63,120 bases of DNA from NCBI GenBank assembly GCA_947385875.1, contig CANDMV010000005.1, positions 1 to 63,120 on the forward strand, in the 5' to 3' direction. Source of the stretch: an uncultured Eubacterium sp. (lineage in GTDB: Bacteria > Bacillota > Clostridia > Lachnospirales > Lachnospiraceae). Both the position numbers and the translations under genes were made by a program. Numbering within the stretch: position 1 is the first letter of the stretch; the number at the start of each line of letters is the position of its first letter. Under the pieces are notes generated by a model. It searched no databases. It was not told the origin of the DNA and was given only the letters and a program-made list of their open reading frames with translations. This document shows positions 44,926 to 54,566 of the stretch, piece after piece.

Positions 44926-45422
44926 ATGTCCAGCTCGTCAGTGAACCATAACCAGGTGGCTAATAACATTTTTTCCGCCTTCCGAAATTACCTTAAAGAA
45001 AAGCCCTGTGAAGCATTCAGCGATGGGGTAGATGTATATGTTACAGAAAAAGACCGTTTGATTCCTGATATTATGATTGTCTGCAATAAAGATATTATCA
45101 AGCCGGACGGCATCCACGGCGCACCTGACCTGATTGTAGAAGTGCTTTCCCAGGCACGGCAAAAAATGACAAGGGGTATAAAAAGGAATTGTATGAAAAA
45201 GCGGGCGTAAAGGAATACTGGATTGCCGACCCAAATATGCGCTCCATAGAAGCTTACCTGCTGTCTAATGGCAAATTCAAACTGGACGGTTTTTATGGTA
45301 TTTTCCCTGAGGCCTTTGGGTTCACCGAAAGGGAACGGGCTGAAAGTAAAAAAGTGATACCTGTGTCGCTCTACAGCGATTTCAGCATCCCCCTGGAAGA
45401 AATATTTTACAACCTGTTTTAA
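44926..45422 (+). pseudogene. Uma2-family (DUF820) nuclease, truncated and frameshifted
   Basis: A PD-(D/E)XK protein of the Uma2 family. The first frame has PDIMIVCNKDII and GAPDLIVEVLS. The next frame continues PGTAKNDKGYKKELYEKAGV and YWIADPN. Adding one C to CCC at 45149-45151 rejoins them. The usual first 40 residues, including the Glu of the nuclease core, are absent, so the gene is defective even without the frameshift. It precedes other gene debris. Confidence 0.82.
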
Positions 45423-45604
45423 GGGACAAAGCCCCGGACGCACCAGCCAGGGCTTTTAATATACGGTTTTCACTGGTAGTGCGACAGCTGTATCTGCTTG
45501 TATTCTGAATATTCACAAAATTCTCCGGGAGCAGCACCCCAGACTGCCCGCAGAGCATTTTAAACGCATCTGTTATGTCATGTAGTCTGAACTGCGGGGA
45601 AGCG

Positions 45605-45715
45605 GATATTATGAGAAATGCGGGAACTGCGGATCAGAATGCATAGATGGGAATCCGCATTACAAATTCTGCCCGAATTGCGGATACCGGGCGAAAGGAA
45701 GGTGGCGGGCCTGAC
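45605..45715 (+). pseudogene. Zinc-ribbon fragment
   Basis: One frame reads YEKCGNCGSECIDGN then FCPNCGYRAKGRW and a stop, with CxxC...CxxC metal knuckles. No start codon or upstream body. Probably the tail of a plasmid- or ICE-type protein. Confidence 0.6.
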
Positions 45716-45761
45716 GGCCGGACAGAAAGCGGGTGTAATGATTGAAATCAGGTGATGCTGC

Positions 45762-45898
45762 ATGAAAATAACCAGACATGCCGAAAAGCGTCTGAAAGAG
45801 CGCTGCGGGCTGAACAGGGAATCCGGCAGGCGGATGGCGCAGAAGGAATTTGACGAGGGGATACGGCACAGCAGGACAAAAGGGCGGCTGAACAGGCG
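45762..45898 (+). pseudogene. Truncated phage/ICE-type small protein
   Basis: MKITRHAEKRLKERCGLN followed by HSRTKGRLNR resembles a short family common in phages and conjugative elements. The expected C-terminal beta region is replaced in mid-gene by recombinase sequence in another frame, indicating a deletion junction near 45895. Confidence 0.6.
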
Positions 45899-45900
45899 GA

Positions 45901-46047
45901 GACGAAGCCGGGATGGACCCGAAGGTGCTGCAGTACATTATGGGGCACAGCAGAATATCGGTGACCATGGATGTGTATAACCATATTTCCCCAGAACTCA
46001 CCCACATGGAGATGGACAGGATGGAAAAGATCAGGCTGATCGGGTGA
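45901..46047 (+). pseudogene. Tyrosine recombinase C-terminal fragment
   Basis: 48 codons: GMDPKVLQYIMGHSRISVTM then DVYNHISPE. These are the box-II His and the catalytic Tyr (in VYNH) of a Tn916/phage-type integrase. Everything upstream is gone. This marks the 3' edge of a lost integrative element. Confidence 0.85.
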
Positions 46048-46249
46048 TTCCTCGGATTTACTTCAAATCCGCCGCCGGATTCCTCCTGGATCCGCACTGG
46101 GACTGTCTCAGGCGGCTTTCGTACTACTTCAAATTTTTAAAAAGTATGCAAAAATACATAAAAGTTTAAAAGAGTTTTAATTTTCAAAAATCCCCGGAAT
46201 ACCCATAAAATAAGGATTTGAAGCACTTTGAAAAAGAATTTGCTGAAAA

Positions 46250-46292
46250 TTAGCACTCACCTCTTGACAGTGCTAACAATCCGTGCTATATT
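46250..46292 (+). promoter_or_regulatory. CIRCE operator over the clpB promoter
   Basis: TTAGCACTC (46250-46258), nine bases, then CAGTGCTAA (46268-46276) gives one mismatch to the HrcA-binding CIRCE consensus. A sigma-A promoter overlaps it: TTGACA 46264-46269, 17-bp spacer, TATATT 46287-46292. HrcA repression of clpB, relieved by heat or misfolded protein, is expected. Confidence 0.93.
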
Positions 46293-46345
46293 TCATTTTA
46301 GCATCAGGATACAAAGAAGCTTACTTTTTCAAAGGAGGCAGATCT

Positions 46346-48931
46346 ATGAATATTCAAAAATTTACTCAAAAATCTATCGAAGCAGTGAATGACTGTGAAA
46401 AACTAGCATATGAATACGGCAATCAGGAAATTGAGCAGGAACATCTTCTGGCAGCGTTACTGCGGCAGGATGACGGTCTGATTTTAAAGCTGATTGAGAA
46501 AATGGAGATCAATAAAGAGCATTTTACCGACAATGCCATCCGTCATCTGGAGGCACGAGTAAAAGTGTCTGGAGGGCAGATTTATATAGGAAAGAACTTG
46601 AATCAGGTACTCATCAGCGCAGAGGATGAAGCAAAGCAGATGGGTGATGAATATGTATCGGTAGAGCATCTGTTTCTCAGTATGCTGAAATATCCAAATC
46701 AGGCGATAAAGGATATTTTCAAGGAATATGGTATTACCAGAGAGCGTTTTTTGCAGGCGCTTTCAACGGTGCGAGGAAACCAGCGGGTCACATCTGACAA
46801 CCCAGAGGCGACCTATGATACACTGGAAAAATACGGGCATGACATGGTAGAGCGCGCCAGAGAGCAGAAATCTGATCCGGTCATCGGACGTGACAGCGAA
46901 ATCCGCAATGTAGTCAGGATTTTGTCACGTAAGACGAAGAATAATCCAGTGCTCATCGGCGAGCCGGGTGTCGGAAAGACAGCGGTCATCGAGGGGCTTG
47001 CGCAGAGGATTGTAAGAGGCGACGTACCGGAAGGGCTGAAGGATAAAAAGCTGTTTGCTCTTGATATGGGTGCGTTAGTAGCGGGCGCAAAGTACCGCGG
47101 CGAATTCGAAGAGCGTCTGAAGGCAGTTTTGGACGAAGTGCGCAAGAGCGAGGGGCAGATTATTCTATTCATCGATGAGCTGCATACTATTGTAGGTGCA
47201 GGAAAGACTGATGGTGCGCTCGACGCAGGAAATATGTTAAAGCCGATGCTTGCCAGAGGTGAGCTGCACTGTATTGGCGCGACGACTCTGGATGAATACC
47301 GGGAGTATATAGAGAAGGACGCGGCGCTGGAACGGCGTTTTCAGCCGGTATTGGTAGATGAACCGACAGTGGAAGAGACGATTTCGATTTTAAGGGGATT
47401 AAAAGAGCGCTATGAGGTCTTTCATGGGGTAAAAATTACAGACAGTGCTCTGGTATCTGCGGCGGTCTTGTCAAACCGTTATATATCAGACCGTTTCCTG
47501 CCGGATAAAGCGATCGATTTGGTGGATGAAGCATGTGCGCTGATTAAGACGGAGCTGGATTCCATGCCGACAGAATTAGATGAGCTGAACCGCCGCGTCA
47601 TGCAGCTTCAAATAGAAGAAACTGCGCTGAAAAAGGAATCTGACCATCTAAGCGGCGAACGCCTGTCGCATCTGCAGAAAGAGCTGGCAGAATTAAACAG
47701 CCAGTTCCAGACGAAAAAGGCGCAGTGGGATAATGAGAAGGCATTGATTGAAAAGGTACACGGCCTGAGGGAAGAGCTGGAGAATGTAAAGAAAGAAATC
47801 ACACAGGCCCAGCAGGAATATGACCTGAATAAAGCAGCGGAGCTGCAGTATGGAAAGCTGCCGCAGATTCAAAAACAGCTGGAGGCAGAAGAAAGTAAGG
47901 TAAGGAGTGAGGATTTCTCACTGATGCATGAAAATGTCAGCGAGGAAGAGATTGCGAGGATTATATCACGTTGGACGGGCATTCCGGTTGCCAAGCTGAC
48001 GGAAGGAGAACGCAGCAAGACGCTGCATTTAGACGACGAGCTGCATAAGCGGGTGATTGGACAGGATGAAGGCGTGACAAAAGTCACGGAGGCAATCATT
48101 CGTTCCAAGGCGGGCATTAAAGATCCGTCAAAGCCGATTGGTTCGTTCCTGTTTTTAGGGCCGACTGGCGTAGGCAAGACAGAGTTGGCAAAAGCGCTTG
48201 CGGAAAGCTTGTTTGATGATGCGAACAATATGGTGCGCCTTGATATGAGCGAGTATATGGAGAAGTATTCGGTATCCCGCTTAATCGGAGCGCCTCCTGG
48301 ATATGTCGGATATGAAGAGGGCGGCCAGCTGACCGAAGCAGTCCGCAGGAAGCCGTATTCTGTCGTGCTGTTTGATGAGGTGGAAAAAGCGCATCCGGAC
48401 GTATTTAATGTGCTGCTGCAGGTATTGGATGATGGCCGTATTACTGATTCACAGGGAAGGACTGTGGATTTTAAAAATACGATATTGATTATGACATCGA
48501 ATATAGGTTTCGCGCATTTATTGGAAGGGATTAATGCAAAGGGCGATATTAGGGAAGAGTGTGAGCAGGCTGTTATGAATGAGCTGCGTGCCAGCTTCCG
48601 GCCGGAATTTTTAAACAGGCTGGATGAGATTATCATGTTTAAACCTTTGACTCCTGATAATATCGGGAATATTATTCATTTGTTAATGGCAGATTTAAAT
48701 AAGAGACTTGCAGACCGCAGCCTGTCAGTAGAACTGACACCTGAGGCGGAGCAGTATATCGTGGAAAATGGCTATGACCCTGTCTATGGTGCCAGACCGT
48801 TAAAGCGTTTTCTACAAAAGACGGTGGAAACGCTTGCTGCAAAAGTGATCCTCGAAGATCTAGTGCAGGGCGGTGATACGATTTTGATTCGACTGGTGGA
48901 TGGTCAGCTAGAGGCGGTTCGAAAAATATAA
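46346..48931 (+). CDS. clpB: ClpB disaggregase
   Basis: An 861-aa AAA+ chaperone. The N-domain repeat (1-145) is followed by NBD1 with GEPGVGKT near 205, the coiled-coil middle domain (about 395-520), and NBD2 with GPTGVGKT near 605 and a C-terminal [11 protein letters not shown] motif. It extracts proteins from aggregates with DnaK. ATG 46346 has AAAGGAGG; the longer upstream frame starts in the promoter. No neighbouring chaperone genes. Confidence 0.96.
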   Translation: MNIQKFTQKSIEAVNDCEKLAYEYGNQEIEQEHLLAALLRQDDGLILKLIEKMEINKEHFTDNAIRHLEARVKVSGGQIYIGKNLNQVLISAEDEAKQMGDEYVSVEHLFLSMLKYPNQAIKDIFKEYGITRERFLQALSTVRGNQRVTSDNPEATYDTLEKYGHDMVERAREQKSDPVIGRDSEIRNVVRILSRKTKNNPVLIGEPGVGKTAVIEGLAQRIVRGDVPEGLKDKKLFALDMGALVAGAKYRGEFEERLKAVLDEVRKSEGQIILFIDELHTIVGAGKTDGALDAGNMLKPMLARGELHCIGATTLDEYREYIEKDAALERRFQPVLVDEPTVEETISILRGLKERYEVFHGVKITDSALVSAAVLSNRYISDRFLPDKAIDLVDEACALIKTELDSMPTELDELNRRVMQLQIEETALKKESDHLSGERLSHLQKELAELNSQFQTKKAQWDNEKALIEKVHGLREELENVKKEITQAQQEYDLNKAAELQYGKLPQIQKQLEAEESKVRSEDFSLMHENVSEEEIARIISRWTGIPVAKLTEGERSKTLHLDDELHKRVIGQDEGVTKVTEAIIRSKAGIKDPSKPIGSFLFLGPTGVGKTELAKALAESLFDDANNMVRLDMSEYMEKYSVSRLIGAPPGYVGYEEGGQLTEAVRRKPYSVVLFDEVEKAHPDVFNVLLQVLDDGRITDSQGRTVDFKNTILIMTSNIGFAHLLEGINAKGDIREECEQAVMNELRASFRPEFLNRLDEIIMFKPLTPDNIGNIIHLLMADLNKRLADRSLSVELTPEAEQYIVENGYDPVYGARPLKRFLQKTVETLAAKVILEDLVQGGDTILIRLVDGQLEAVRKI

Positions 48932-49082
48932 ATATAATGTAGATATAATAATAAATTGTTAGTCTTGGACGCAATATGATTTGGTTAAATTATAAATTAA
49001 ATTGTTATAAATTAATTCAAGGTTTAAATATATACGGCATAATATGACTTGCTATTTATTGAGATAAGAGCGAATAGAGATA

Positions 49083-49112
49083 CTTCCCTGCAGCCTGCTG
49101 CAGGGAAGAGTT
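49083..49112 (+). terminator. Hairpin downstream of clpB
   Basis: A perfect 11-bp stem CTTCCCTGCAG/CTGCAGGGAAG with a 4-nt loop, about 150 bp after clpB. Only a short T-rich tail (AGTTTATT) follows, so termination is likely but not certain. Confidence 0.65.
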
Positions 49113-49177
49113 TATTAAAGATTTAATTCTTCATGATTCTGCTGCAATCATTTTTTGCCTGATAATGAGAGACAGGG

Positions 49178-49236
49178 GGGTATATGCCCGCGAACGCTAA
49201 TGAATTTGGAATACTTTTTTGTTCGCGGGTATAAAT
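49178..49236. repeat. Palindromic repeat family 2, copy c
   Basis: GTATATGCCCGCGAACGCTA ends in TTTTTGTTCGCGGGTATA. Arms GCCCGCGAACG and TTCGCGGG pair. Confidence 0.82.
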
Positions 49237-49323
49237 ATGTCTTATAAATTTCATAAAATTAGATATAAATAAAAAATTGCAGAATACATTAGAAACAAGG
49301 AAATATCGAACTGGAGCATCTGG

Positions 49324-50166
49324 GTGAAAAAGAAACATATTCCCAATATCGTTATTTCGTTGATAGCTATTATAGTGTTGTCAGCACTTTTCTATGTATC
49401 AAAAGCTGTAACCGGCAGGCAGGAAAACAAAGCCGCATCAGGCAGTAATACACAGGAAAATAAAGCAGAATCAGACAACAGTATACAAGAAAATCAAGCG
49501 TCGGACAGCAGTGTGCAGGGAAATCAGGCATCGGGCAGCAGTGCACAGGGAAATAAAATTGAATCAGACAGCGGTGCACAGGAAGAAAATCTGCAGGAGC
49601 AGCCGCAGGAGAAGAAAAAAATAGCGCTTACTTTTGACGATGGCCCTGATGCCGAGTACACGCCACAGCTTCTGGACGGCCTGGCAGAGCGCGGTGTAAA
49701 GGTTACGTTTTTTGTAATCGGCAAACAGGCAGAGGAACAGCCAGAACTGATGGAGCGTATTGTCAAGGAAGGGCATCTGATAGGAAATCATACATATAAT
49801 CACGTAGATATTCGCAATATGACTGAATCGGCTGCGATCAAAGAGATTGAAAAGGCAAACGAAGTGATTGAGAAGTTTACAGGAGAGGAGCCGAGCTTCC
49901 TGCGTCCGCCGTTTGGAAGCGGCTCTAATAAGCTCGAAAAGGAAATGGAGATGATTCAGGTCTTATGGACGATTGATACTATGGACTGGGCATGCAAGAA
50001 TGAAGCTAAAATATGTAACACAGTCTATAAAGAGATCGAAGAAAACAGCATTATTCTGATGCATGATGAATATCCGGCCACAGTCCGCGCAGCGCTAAGT
50101 ATTATCGATCAGCTGCAGAAAGAAGGATACGAGTTTGTAACGGTAGATGAGATTATCTTAGGGTAG
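49324..50166 (+). CDS. Membrane-anchored polysaccharide deacetylase (NodB domain)
   Basis: A 280-aa protein with GTG start. An uncleaved signal/anchor helix (about 9-27) leads into a 65-residue linker of repeated (Q)ENKA-SGS-xQ/GNQASGSSxQ units. The CE4 domain (about 97-280) has ALTFDDGPDAEY (catalytic Asp and first metal Asp), HTYNH metal histidines, RPPFGS, and LMHDEYP near the end. It removes N- or O-acetyl groups from peptidoglycan or another wall glycan outside the membrane. Standing alone, it is probably a wall-modifying enzyme. Confidence 0.9.
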   Translation: MKKKHIPNIVISLIAIIVLSALFYVSKAVTGRQENKAASGSNTQENKAESDNSIQENQASDSSVQGNQASGSSAQGNKIESDSGAQEENLQEQPQEKKKIALTFDDGPDAEYTPQLLDGLAERGVKVTFFVIGKQAEEQPELMERIVKEGHLIGNHTYNHVDIRNMTESAAIKEIEKANEVIEKFTGEEPSFLRPPFGSGSNKLEKEMEMIQVLWTIDTMDWACKNEAKICNTVYKEIEENSIILMHDEYPATVRAALSIIDQLQKEGYEFVTVDEIILG

Positions 50167-50292
50167 AAATTAGAGTTATCACAGTCTGATTCACGCCGCT
50201 GCTGTGTTAAAATTTCTAGCTGACGGGAGCTGTCGCCATCGAAATATTGCCTTGCACTGACGCAAATCAGACTGTACGAAACTCTAATTTCT
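50165..50292. repeat. Long hairpin overlapping the deacetylase stop codon
   Basis: Two stacked stems: AGAAATTAGAGTT (50165-50177) with AACTCTAATTTCT (50280-50292), and CAGTCTGATT (50182-50191) with AATCAGACTG (50265-50274), separated by 4- and 5-nt bulges. The outer arm begins in the TAG stop. Sixteen bases later a MITE begins. Non-coding. Confidence 0.85.
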
Positions 50293-50307
50293 GCCCGGAT
50301 AGAGCAC

Positions 50308-50475
50308 TAGAGAGTGTTTGAAAAATGCTTTCCGTGAGATGTACCCACAGGGCATGATATGGAGAATTTATCCCAAATTTATGAGGCATAGCGGGCTATG
50401 TTGATTAAATTTGGGATGAATTCTCCGCAAAGTGGGGAGTACAGATCGCGGGAATGATTTTTCAAACGCGCTCTA
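50308..50475 (-). mobile_element. MITE family 1, full copy 3 (inverted)
   Basis: A 168-bp copy in reverse orientation relative to copies 1 and 2, with ends TAGAGAGTGTTTGAAAAAT and ATTTTTCAAACGCGCTCTA. The inner palindrome is intact. Confidence 0.92.
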
Positions 50476-50546
50476 ATGTTCTATCCAGACAGGAATCAGA
50501 CTTTATTACAGACTAATTATGCATTTGCAGCAATATAGGATAAAAG

Positions 50547-51764
50547 CTATTTGTAGTAATATTCCAAAGCATGATCCAAGGCGAAAGACAGCTCATCCAA
50601 TCGTTCGGACAGATCTGCGCTGCCCCAGTAACGGATCTGTATAACCTGATTCCCTCGGCAGGCAAACAGCTGTGTATATTCATCAGATCTGGAAATCGTG
50701 ATATGGTCAAAGTCCGGATGCTGTGGATTCGTGATTATAGGATTATCATCTGTATGCATAAGGCATTTCAGCTGTTCTTCATACAATGGAACGGTAAAAA
50801 TAGGCAGCAGCAGCTGGAAATACTCGGTACTTGCAGATGGTTGAACGGCAGTGGCATTAGGATCTGTGCCTGTGAAGACCTTTTGCGTTTCTCCCTGCTG
50901 ATAGATGTCATAATGTACAGGTACAAGAGGAGTCCATGAGTAGGAGACATGGTTAAATGCATCTGCCCCATCCTTAATATAAGTATCTTTGTGCCATGAG
51001 AAATCCTCAGACTGTTCGAGCTGATCTAAGGGCAGAAAAGGAAGCGGTATGTCAATTTCGGTAGTCGTACGGTTCCAATTAAGGATGAATACGAATAATG
51101 GCATGGATACAATAAACAGCCAGAGAGCAGATATAACGATGCTGAATGCACGCCGCAGCCACAGTCTTTTTTTGTAGCCTTTATGATGCGGTGCAGGCTG
51201 TCCTTCTGCAAGCGAATGCTTCAGCCTGTGCAGTGAGAGGGTATGCCGGACAGCCTGAATGCTGCACAGAAATTCGAAAGCAATGAGAAGCGGAAAGGAA
51301 GGGTTTGCCAGAAATAATGTCACTGGCCGGGGAGACAGCAGCATTCCGCATATAAATATTGCAAGGAACCCGAATATAAGTATGGTACTTTGAACAGCGC
51401 TTTGAAAAAGACGCGTACAGAGATGTTCGTAGGCAGTGCTGTGTACAAGCGGGTCAGAATGCAGCTCTTTCGCATCCGCCCGAATGGAGCGCCAGATAAA
51501 AAAGGACTTGCTGCATGCCGACACAAATTCCCATCCGGCTTGTGCATAAGCCTCTTTCATATCATCATCCGGCTCGCAGCCCCAGTCTTTTGGGATGGGT
51601 TCCAGGCGGTATTTTGTATCAGATGTTTCCCCTTTCTGAAAGGAAAAGATGCATCGGCCAGTTTTGCGCAGATGCATTCCCTGCTGTGCCAGATCAGACA
51701 GCCATGTTTCCATGGCGGGTACATCATATATGCTGCATGGTGTAAATTTATATCGTTTCTTCAT
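50547..51764 (-). CDS. DUF2812 membrane protein
   Basis: A 405-aa protein. The N-terminal DUF2812 domain opens KKRYKFTPCSIYDVPAMETW, with LSDLAQQGMHLRKTG and FSFQKGE. Three hydrophobic segments follow (about 118-140, 145-165, 200-225), then a C-terminal extracytoplasmic part. GTGAGG precedes ATG 51764. DUF2812 genes nearly always follow a PadR repressor, as here; they are thought to be envelope-stress-linked but their function is unknown. Confidence 0.88.
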   Translation of the reverse strand: MKKRYKFTPCSIYDVPAMETWLSDLAQQGMHLRKTGRCIFSFQKGETSDTKYRLEPIPKDWGCEPDDDMKEAYAQAGWEFVSACSKSFFIWRSIRADAKELHSDPLVHSTAYEHLCTRLFQSAVQSTILIFGFLAIFICGMLLSPRPVTLFLANPSFPLLIAFEFLCSIQAVRHTLSLHRLKHSLAEGQPAPHHKGYKKRLWLRRAFSIVISALWLFIVSMPLFVFILNWNRTTTEIDIPLPFLPLDQLEQSEDFSWHKDTYIKDGADAFNHVSYSWTPLVPVHYDIYQQGETQKVFTGTDPNATAVQPSASTEYFQLLLPIFTVPLYEEQLKCLMHTDDNPIITNPQHPDFDHITISRSDEYTQLFACRGNQVIQIRYWGSADLSERLDELSFALDHALEYYYK

Positions 51765-51907
51765 ATTCAAACCTCACTTTCGTTATAACAAATTCAGACT
51801 TACTGCTGACTTGTTAGCTGGCTTTGAACTTGACTCTATGCGCATGTAATTAGAAAAATATCTTTATATTCTCTGAATCATTAAAGCATGATTCCATGTA
51901 CATGCAT

Positions 51908-52225
51908 TCAGAAAAATGTGTTCATTTTCTTCGCATCGTTTAAGCATGATTCCATGCGCAGGCATTCGGCATGATACATGTCCCGGCCCTTTTCGGTCAG
52001 GGCATAGATTCTTTTTCGTCCTTCTTTGCGAACTTCCTTTATCACGCCTTCCGCTTCAAAGCGCCCCAGTATGGTATAGATGGTAGCCGGGCCCAACCGT
52101 ACCCGGCCATTGGTGATCTGCTCTGTGAAGGCCGCCGCGTCCACGCCGCCGACTTCACCCTGAATCAATGACATCAGGGTGTAGAACATGCTTTCTGTAA
52201 CGATTTCAATCCGTTTTTCTCCCAT
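51908..52225 (-). CDS. PadR-family transcriptional repressor
   Basis: A 105-aa winged-helix protein with MFYTLMSLIQGEVGG, then LGPATIYTILGRFEAEGVIK and a YALTEKGRDMY wing. AAAGGTGA precedes the ATG. Its promoter carries two copies of an operator-like sequence. It is transcribed toward the DUF2812 gene, 143 bp away. Confidence 0.92.
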   Translation of the reverse strand: MGEKRIEIVTESMFYTLMSLIQGEVGGVDAAAFTEQITNGRVRLGPATIYTILGRFEAEGVIKEVRKEGRKRIYALTEKGRDMYHAECLRMESCLNDAKKMNTFF

Positions 52226-52239
52226 AATTTTTCACCTTT

Positions 52240-52297
52240 AAATATCGAGGGTTGATATTTATGATTTGATTATAACATCGAGGGTTGATATTGTCAA
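52240..52297 (-). promoter_or_regulatory. padR promoter with duplicated operator
   Basis: On the minus strand TTGACA (52292-52297), a 17-bp spacer and TATAAT (52269-52274) form a perfect sigma-A promoter. ATATCAACCCTCGAT lies in the spacer and again downstream, where it is part of the palindrome AAATATC-N7-GATATTT (52240-52260). PadR autorepression is likely. Confidence 0.9.
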
Positions 52298-53553
52298 GAA
52301 AATTCCTTTTGTATATCATTGCGGTATTCTTTCGGAGATTTTCCCATATTCTTTTTGAATATTCTTGTAAAATAGTTTGCGTCGGCAAATCCGCACTGGG
52401 ATGCAATCTCACCTATAGAGAGCTGAGTAGTGTTTAAAAGCGTCAGCGCCTGGCGGATACGTGTGCGGCTGATATAATCCGTTATAGTGATGCCGGATTC
52501 TTTTTTAAACTGTGCAGACAGATAAGAAGAAGATACAAAACACATGTCTGCAAGGCTGGCCAGAGTGATATCGGTGTCATAGTGGAAATCGATATAGTCC
52601 ATACAAGTGCGTACTGCTATAGAATAGGAGCGTCTGGAATAATTGTTGACCAGCATACAGTATCTGCGGAGCATAGTAGTGGACAGGGAAACCAGCTTTT
52701 CTATGGTAGGAGCGGATTCGATCTGTATGGCAAACTGCTGGGACAGATTGTCAATATGGAGAGGATGTACATGTCCGTGCTCCACGGCTTTGCGCAGCAG
52801 GGTATTGAATGTAAACATAATATTTTTACGGTCGCGCAGAGCATCAGCGGTTCGCGGCAGCAGTCTGTACTGGAGGAACTGATAGTGGGCTTCCATAGCC
52901 TGCTGGATATTGCCGGAGCTGACAGCGTCCAGCATCGCATTCTCCCATTTATAGCGCTCTGCGATCGTCATCAGCGCGACTTCCGGTGTTTCCGGGATCA
53001 GATAATGATAATCGTAGTGAGGGAATATTTTCAGCGTATCGTTATTGACCAGTCTAAAGTCCAATGAAAATCCACATCGGGTGAGAAAGAAACCGATCAG
53101 ATGATTCCACATGTCAAAGTACGGAACCAGCGGGATGCGGTTAAAGTACTCCATGAAATCCTGCTGATAGTGAGAAGAAATCTTTAGCTTTTCTACAAGC
53201 TCCATGGCAATGTGCCTGCTGACAGGCTGATAGAGGATGGGGCCGATGCATAGAATCTGGCAGCCGGCTTCTTTGACATATTCTTCTGGAATGCGGAACA
53301 GGGAGTAATGGAGATTCAGGTCGTCTTCATATAAATAATAGATGCCTTCCTCCAGATATTTTTCCATTGAATCCTGAATCAGGCGGTAATCAAAGTCTTT
53401 CAGCATTTTTTTTCGGAATCCGTAATCAATTTCTTCTATATTAATATATGTCTCATTCTGGGCTGCTTCATCAGAATCTTTGCCGAAAAGCAGGACCTGG
53501 ATGCCGAGATAACGGCACATAGATATTAAAGTCTCTAATTGTTCTGTGTTCAT
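52294..53553 (-). CDS. AraC-family regulator
   Basis: A 419-aa regulator. The large N-terminal sensing region (1-300) is followed by two HTH motifs at about 318-412: ITLASLADMCFVSSSYLSAQF and LSIGEIASQCGFADANYFTRIFKK. GAAGGTAAC precedes the ATG. Its last codons overlap the -35 of padR. Divergent from the HAD-GPH-TM2-GH3 genes, it is their likely glycan-responsive activator. Confidence 0.92.
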   Translation of the reverse strand: MNTEQLETLISMCRYLGIQVLLFGKDSDEAAQNETYINIEEIDYGFRKKMLKDFDYRLIQDSMEKYLEEGIYYLYEDDLNLHYSLFRIPEEYVKEAGCQILCIGPILYQPVSRHIAMELVEKLKISSHYQQDFMEYFNRIPLVPYFDMWNHLIGFFLTRCGFSLDFRLVNNDTLKIFPHYDYHYLIPETPEVALMTIAERYKWENAMLDAVSSGNIQQAMEAHYQFLQYRLLPRTADALRDRKNIMFTFNTLLRKAVEHGHVHPLHIDNLSQQFAIQIESAPTIEKLVSLSTTMLRRYCMLVNNYSRRSYSIAVRTCMDYIDFHYDTDITLASLADMCFVSSSYLSAQFKKESGITITDYISRTRIRQALTLLNTTQLSIGEIASQCGFADANYFTRIFKKNMGKSPKEYRNDIQKEFS

Positions 53554-53700
53554 TTTGTTACCTTCGCATAATTTTTATCTAAAATAGCATAATTTTTTTA
53601 TGAAAAACATCATAGCATAAATATATGCTAGAATCAAGAAAAATCATCCTACATGAAAATATGAATTTTTTATATACTGCTAATAAGGAGGTAAACGGGT

Positions 53701-54540
53701 ATGAGCGTATTTAAAGAATACAAAAAAGTGCGGGATTTTCTGGTCTGTATCGATTCGGACGGCTGTGCGATGGATACGATGGACTGCAAGCATTTCCATT
53801 GCTTTGGGCCGTGTATGGTAGATGAATGGGAATTAGGCGAATGGAGGGAACCGATTCTGGATTACTGGAATCAGGTCAATCTGTATACTATGACCCGCGG
53901 CATTAATCGGTTTCTGGCATTGGGGAAGGTTCTGATGCATGTAAACGGGAATTATCGTGACATCCCGCAGATCAAGGAGCTTGCTGCATGGACAGAAAAT
54001 GCGAAGGAGCTGTCAAATACGTCTGTGAAGGCAGCTTATGAGCGAAGCGGACTGGAAATCTTCAAAAAGGCATTGTCCTGGTCAGAAGCAGTCAATACTG
54101 CCATTACCGAACTGTCTGATGATCTCAAAAAGCCTTTTGAAGGGGCGACCGAAGGGGTAAAGGCCGCGCATGGGTGTGCGGATGTGGCAATCGTCTCTTC
54201 AGCTAATTATGAAGCTGTGAAGGAAGAATGGGAAAAATTCGGACTGATGGATTCGGTGGATATCTGTCTGACACAGAATGAGGGGAGCAAGGCTTACTGC
54301 ATCGGCCGGATGCTGGAAGCAGGATATGACCCTGAGCATGTGCTGATGGTGGGTGATGCGCCGGGAGATAAAGCTGCAGCGGAAAAGAACGGAGTGTTGT
54401 ATTATCCGATTCTGGTAAAAAAGGAAGCGGAATCGTGGAGACGCTTTGCGCAGGAAGCGCTGCCGAAGTTTTTGGACGGAAGTTACAAAAGTGAATATCA
54501 GGATCAGGTGATTCGGGAGTTTTTAGAGAATTTATCCTGA
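53701..54540 (+). CDS. HAD-superfamily phosphatase
   Basis: A 279-aa HAD hydrolase. Motif I is CIDSDGCAMDT near residue 18, motif II VSSANYE, and motif IV VGDAPGDKAAAEKNG near 217; the helical cap lies between I and II. GGAGG precedes the ATG. First gene of a run toward a sugar symporter and GH3 enzyme; it probably dephosphorylates a sugar phosphate from that pathway (inference). Confidence 0.88.
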   Translation: MSVFKEYKKVRDFLVCIDSDGCAMDTMDCKHFHCFGPCMVDEWELGEWREPILDYWNQVNLYTMTRGINRFLALGKVLMHVNGNYRDIPQIKELAAWTENAKELSNTSVKAAYERSGLEIFKKALSWSEAVNTAITELSDDLKKPFEGATEGVKAAHGCADVAIVSSANYEAVKEEWEKFGLMDSVDICLTQNEGSKAYCIGRMLEAGYDPEHVLMVGDAPGDKAAAEKNGVLYYPILVKKEAESWRRFAQEALPKFLDGSYKSEYQDQVIREFLENLS

Positions 54541-54566
54541 AAAATGTAAGTTAGGAGGAATTAGTT

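Noticed and set aside
47869..48636. 255-codon minus-strand frame inside clpB
   Set aside because: Shadow of the highly conserved clpB NBD2 on the other strand.
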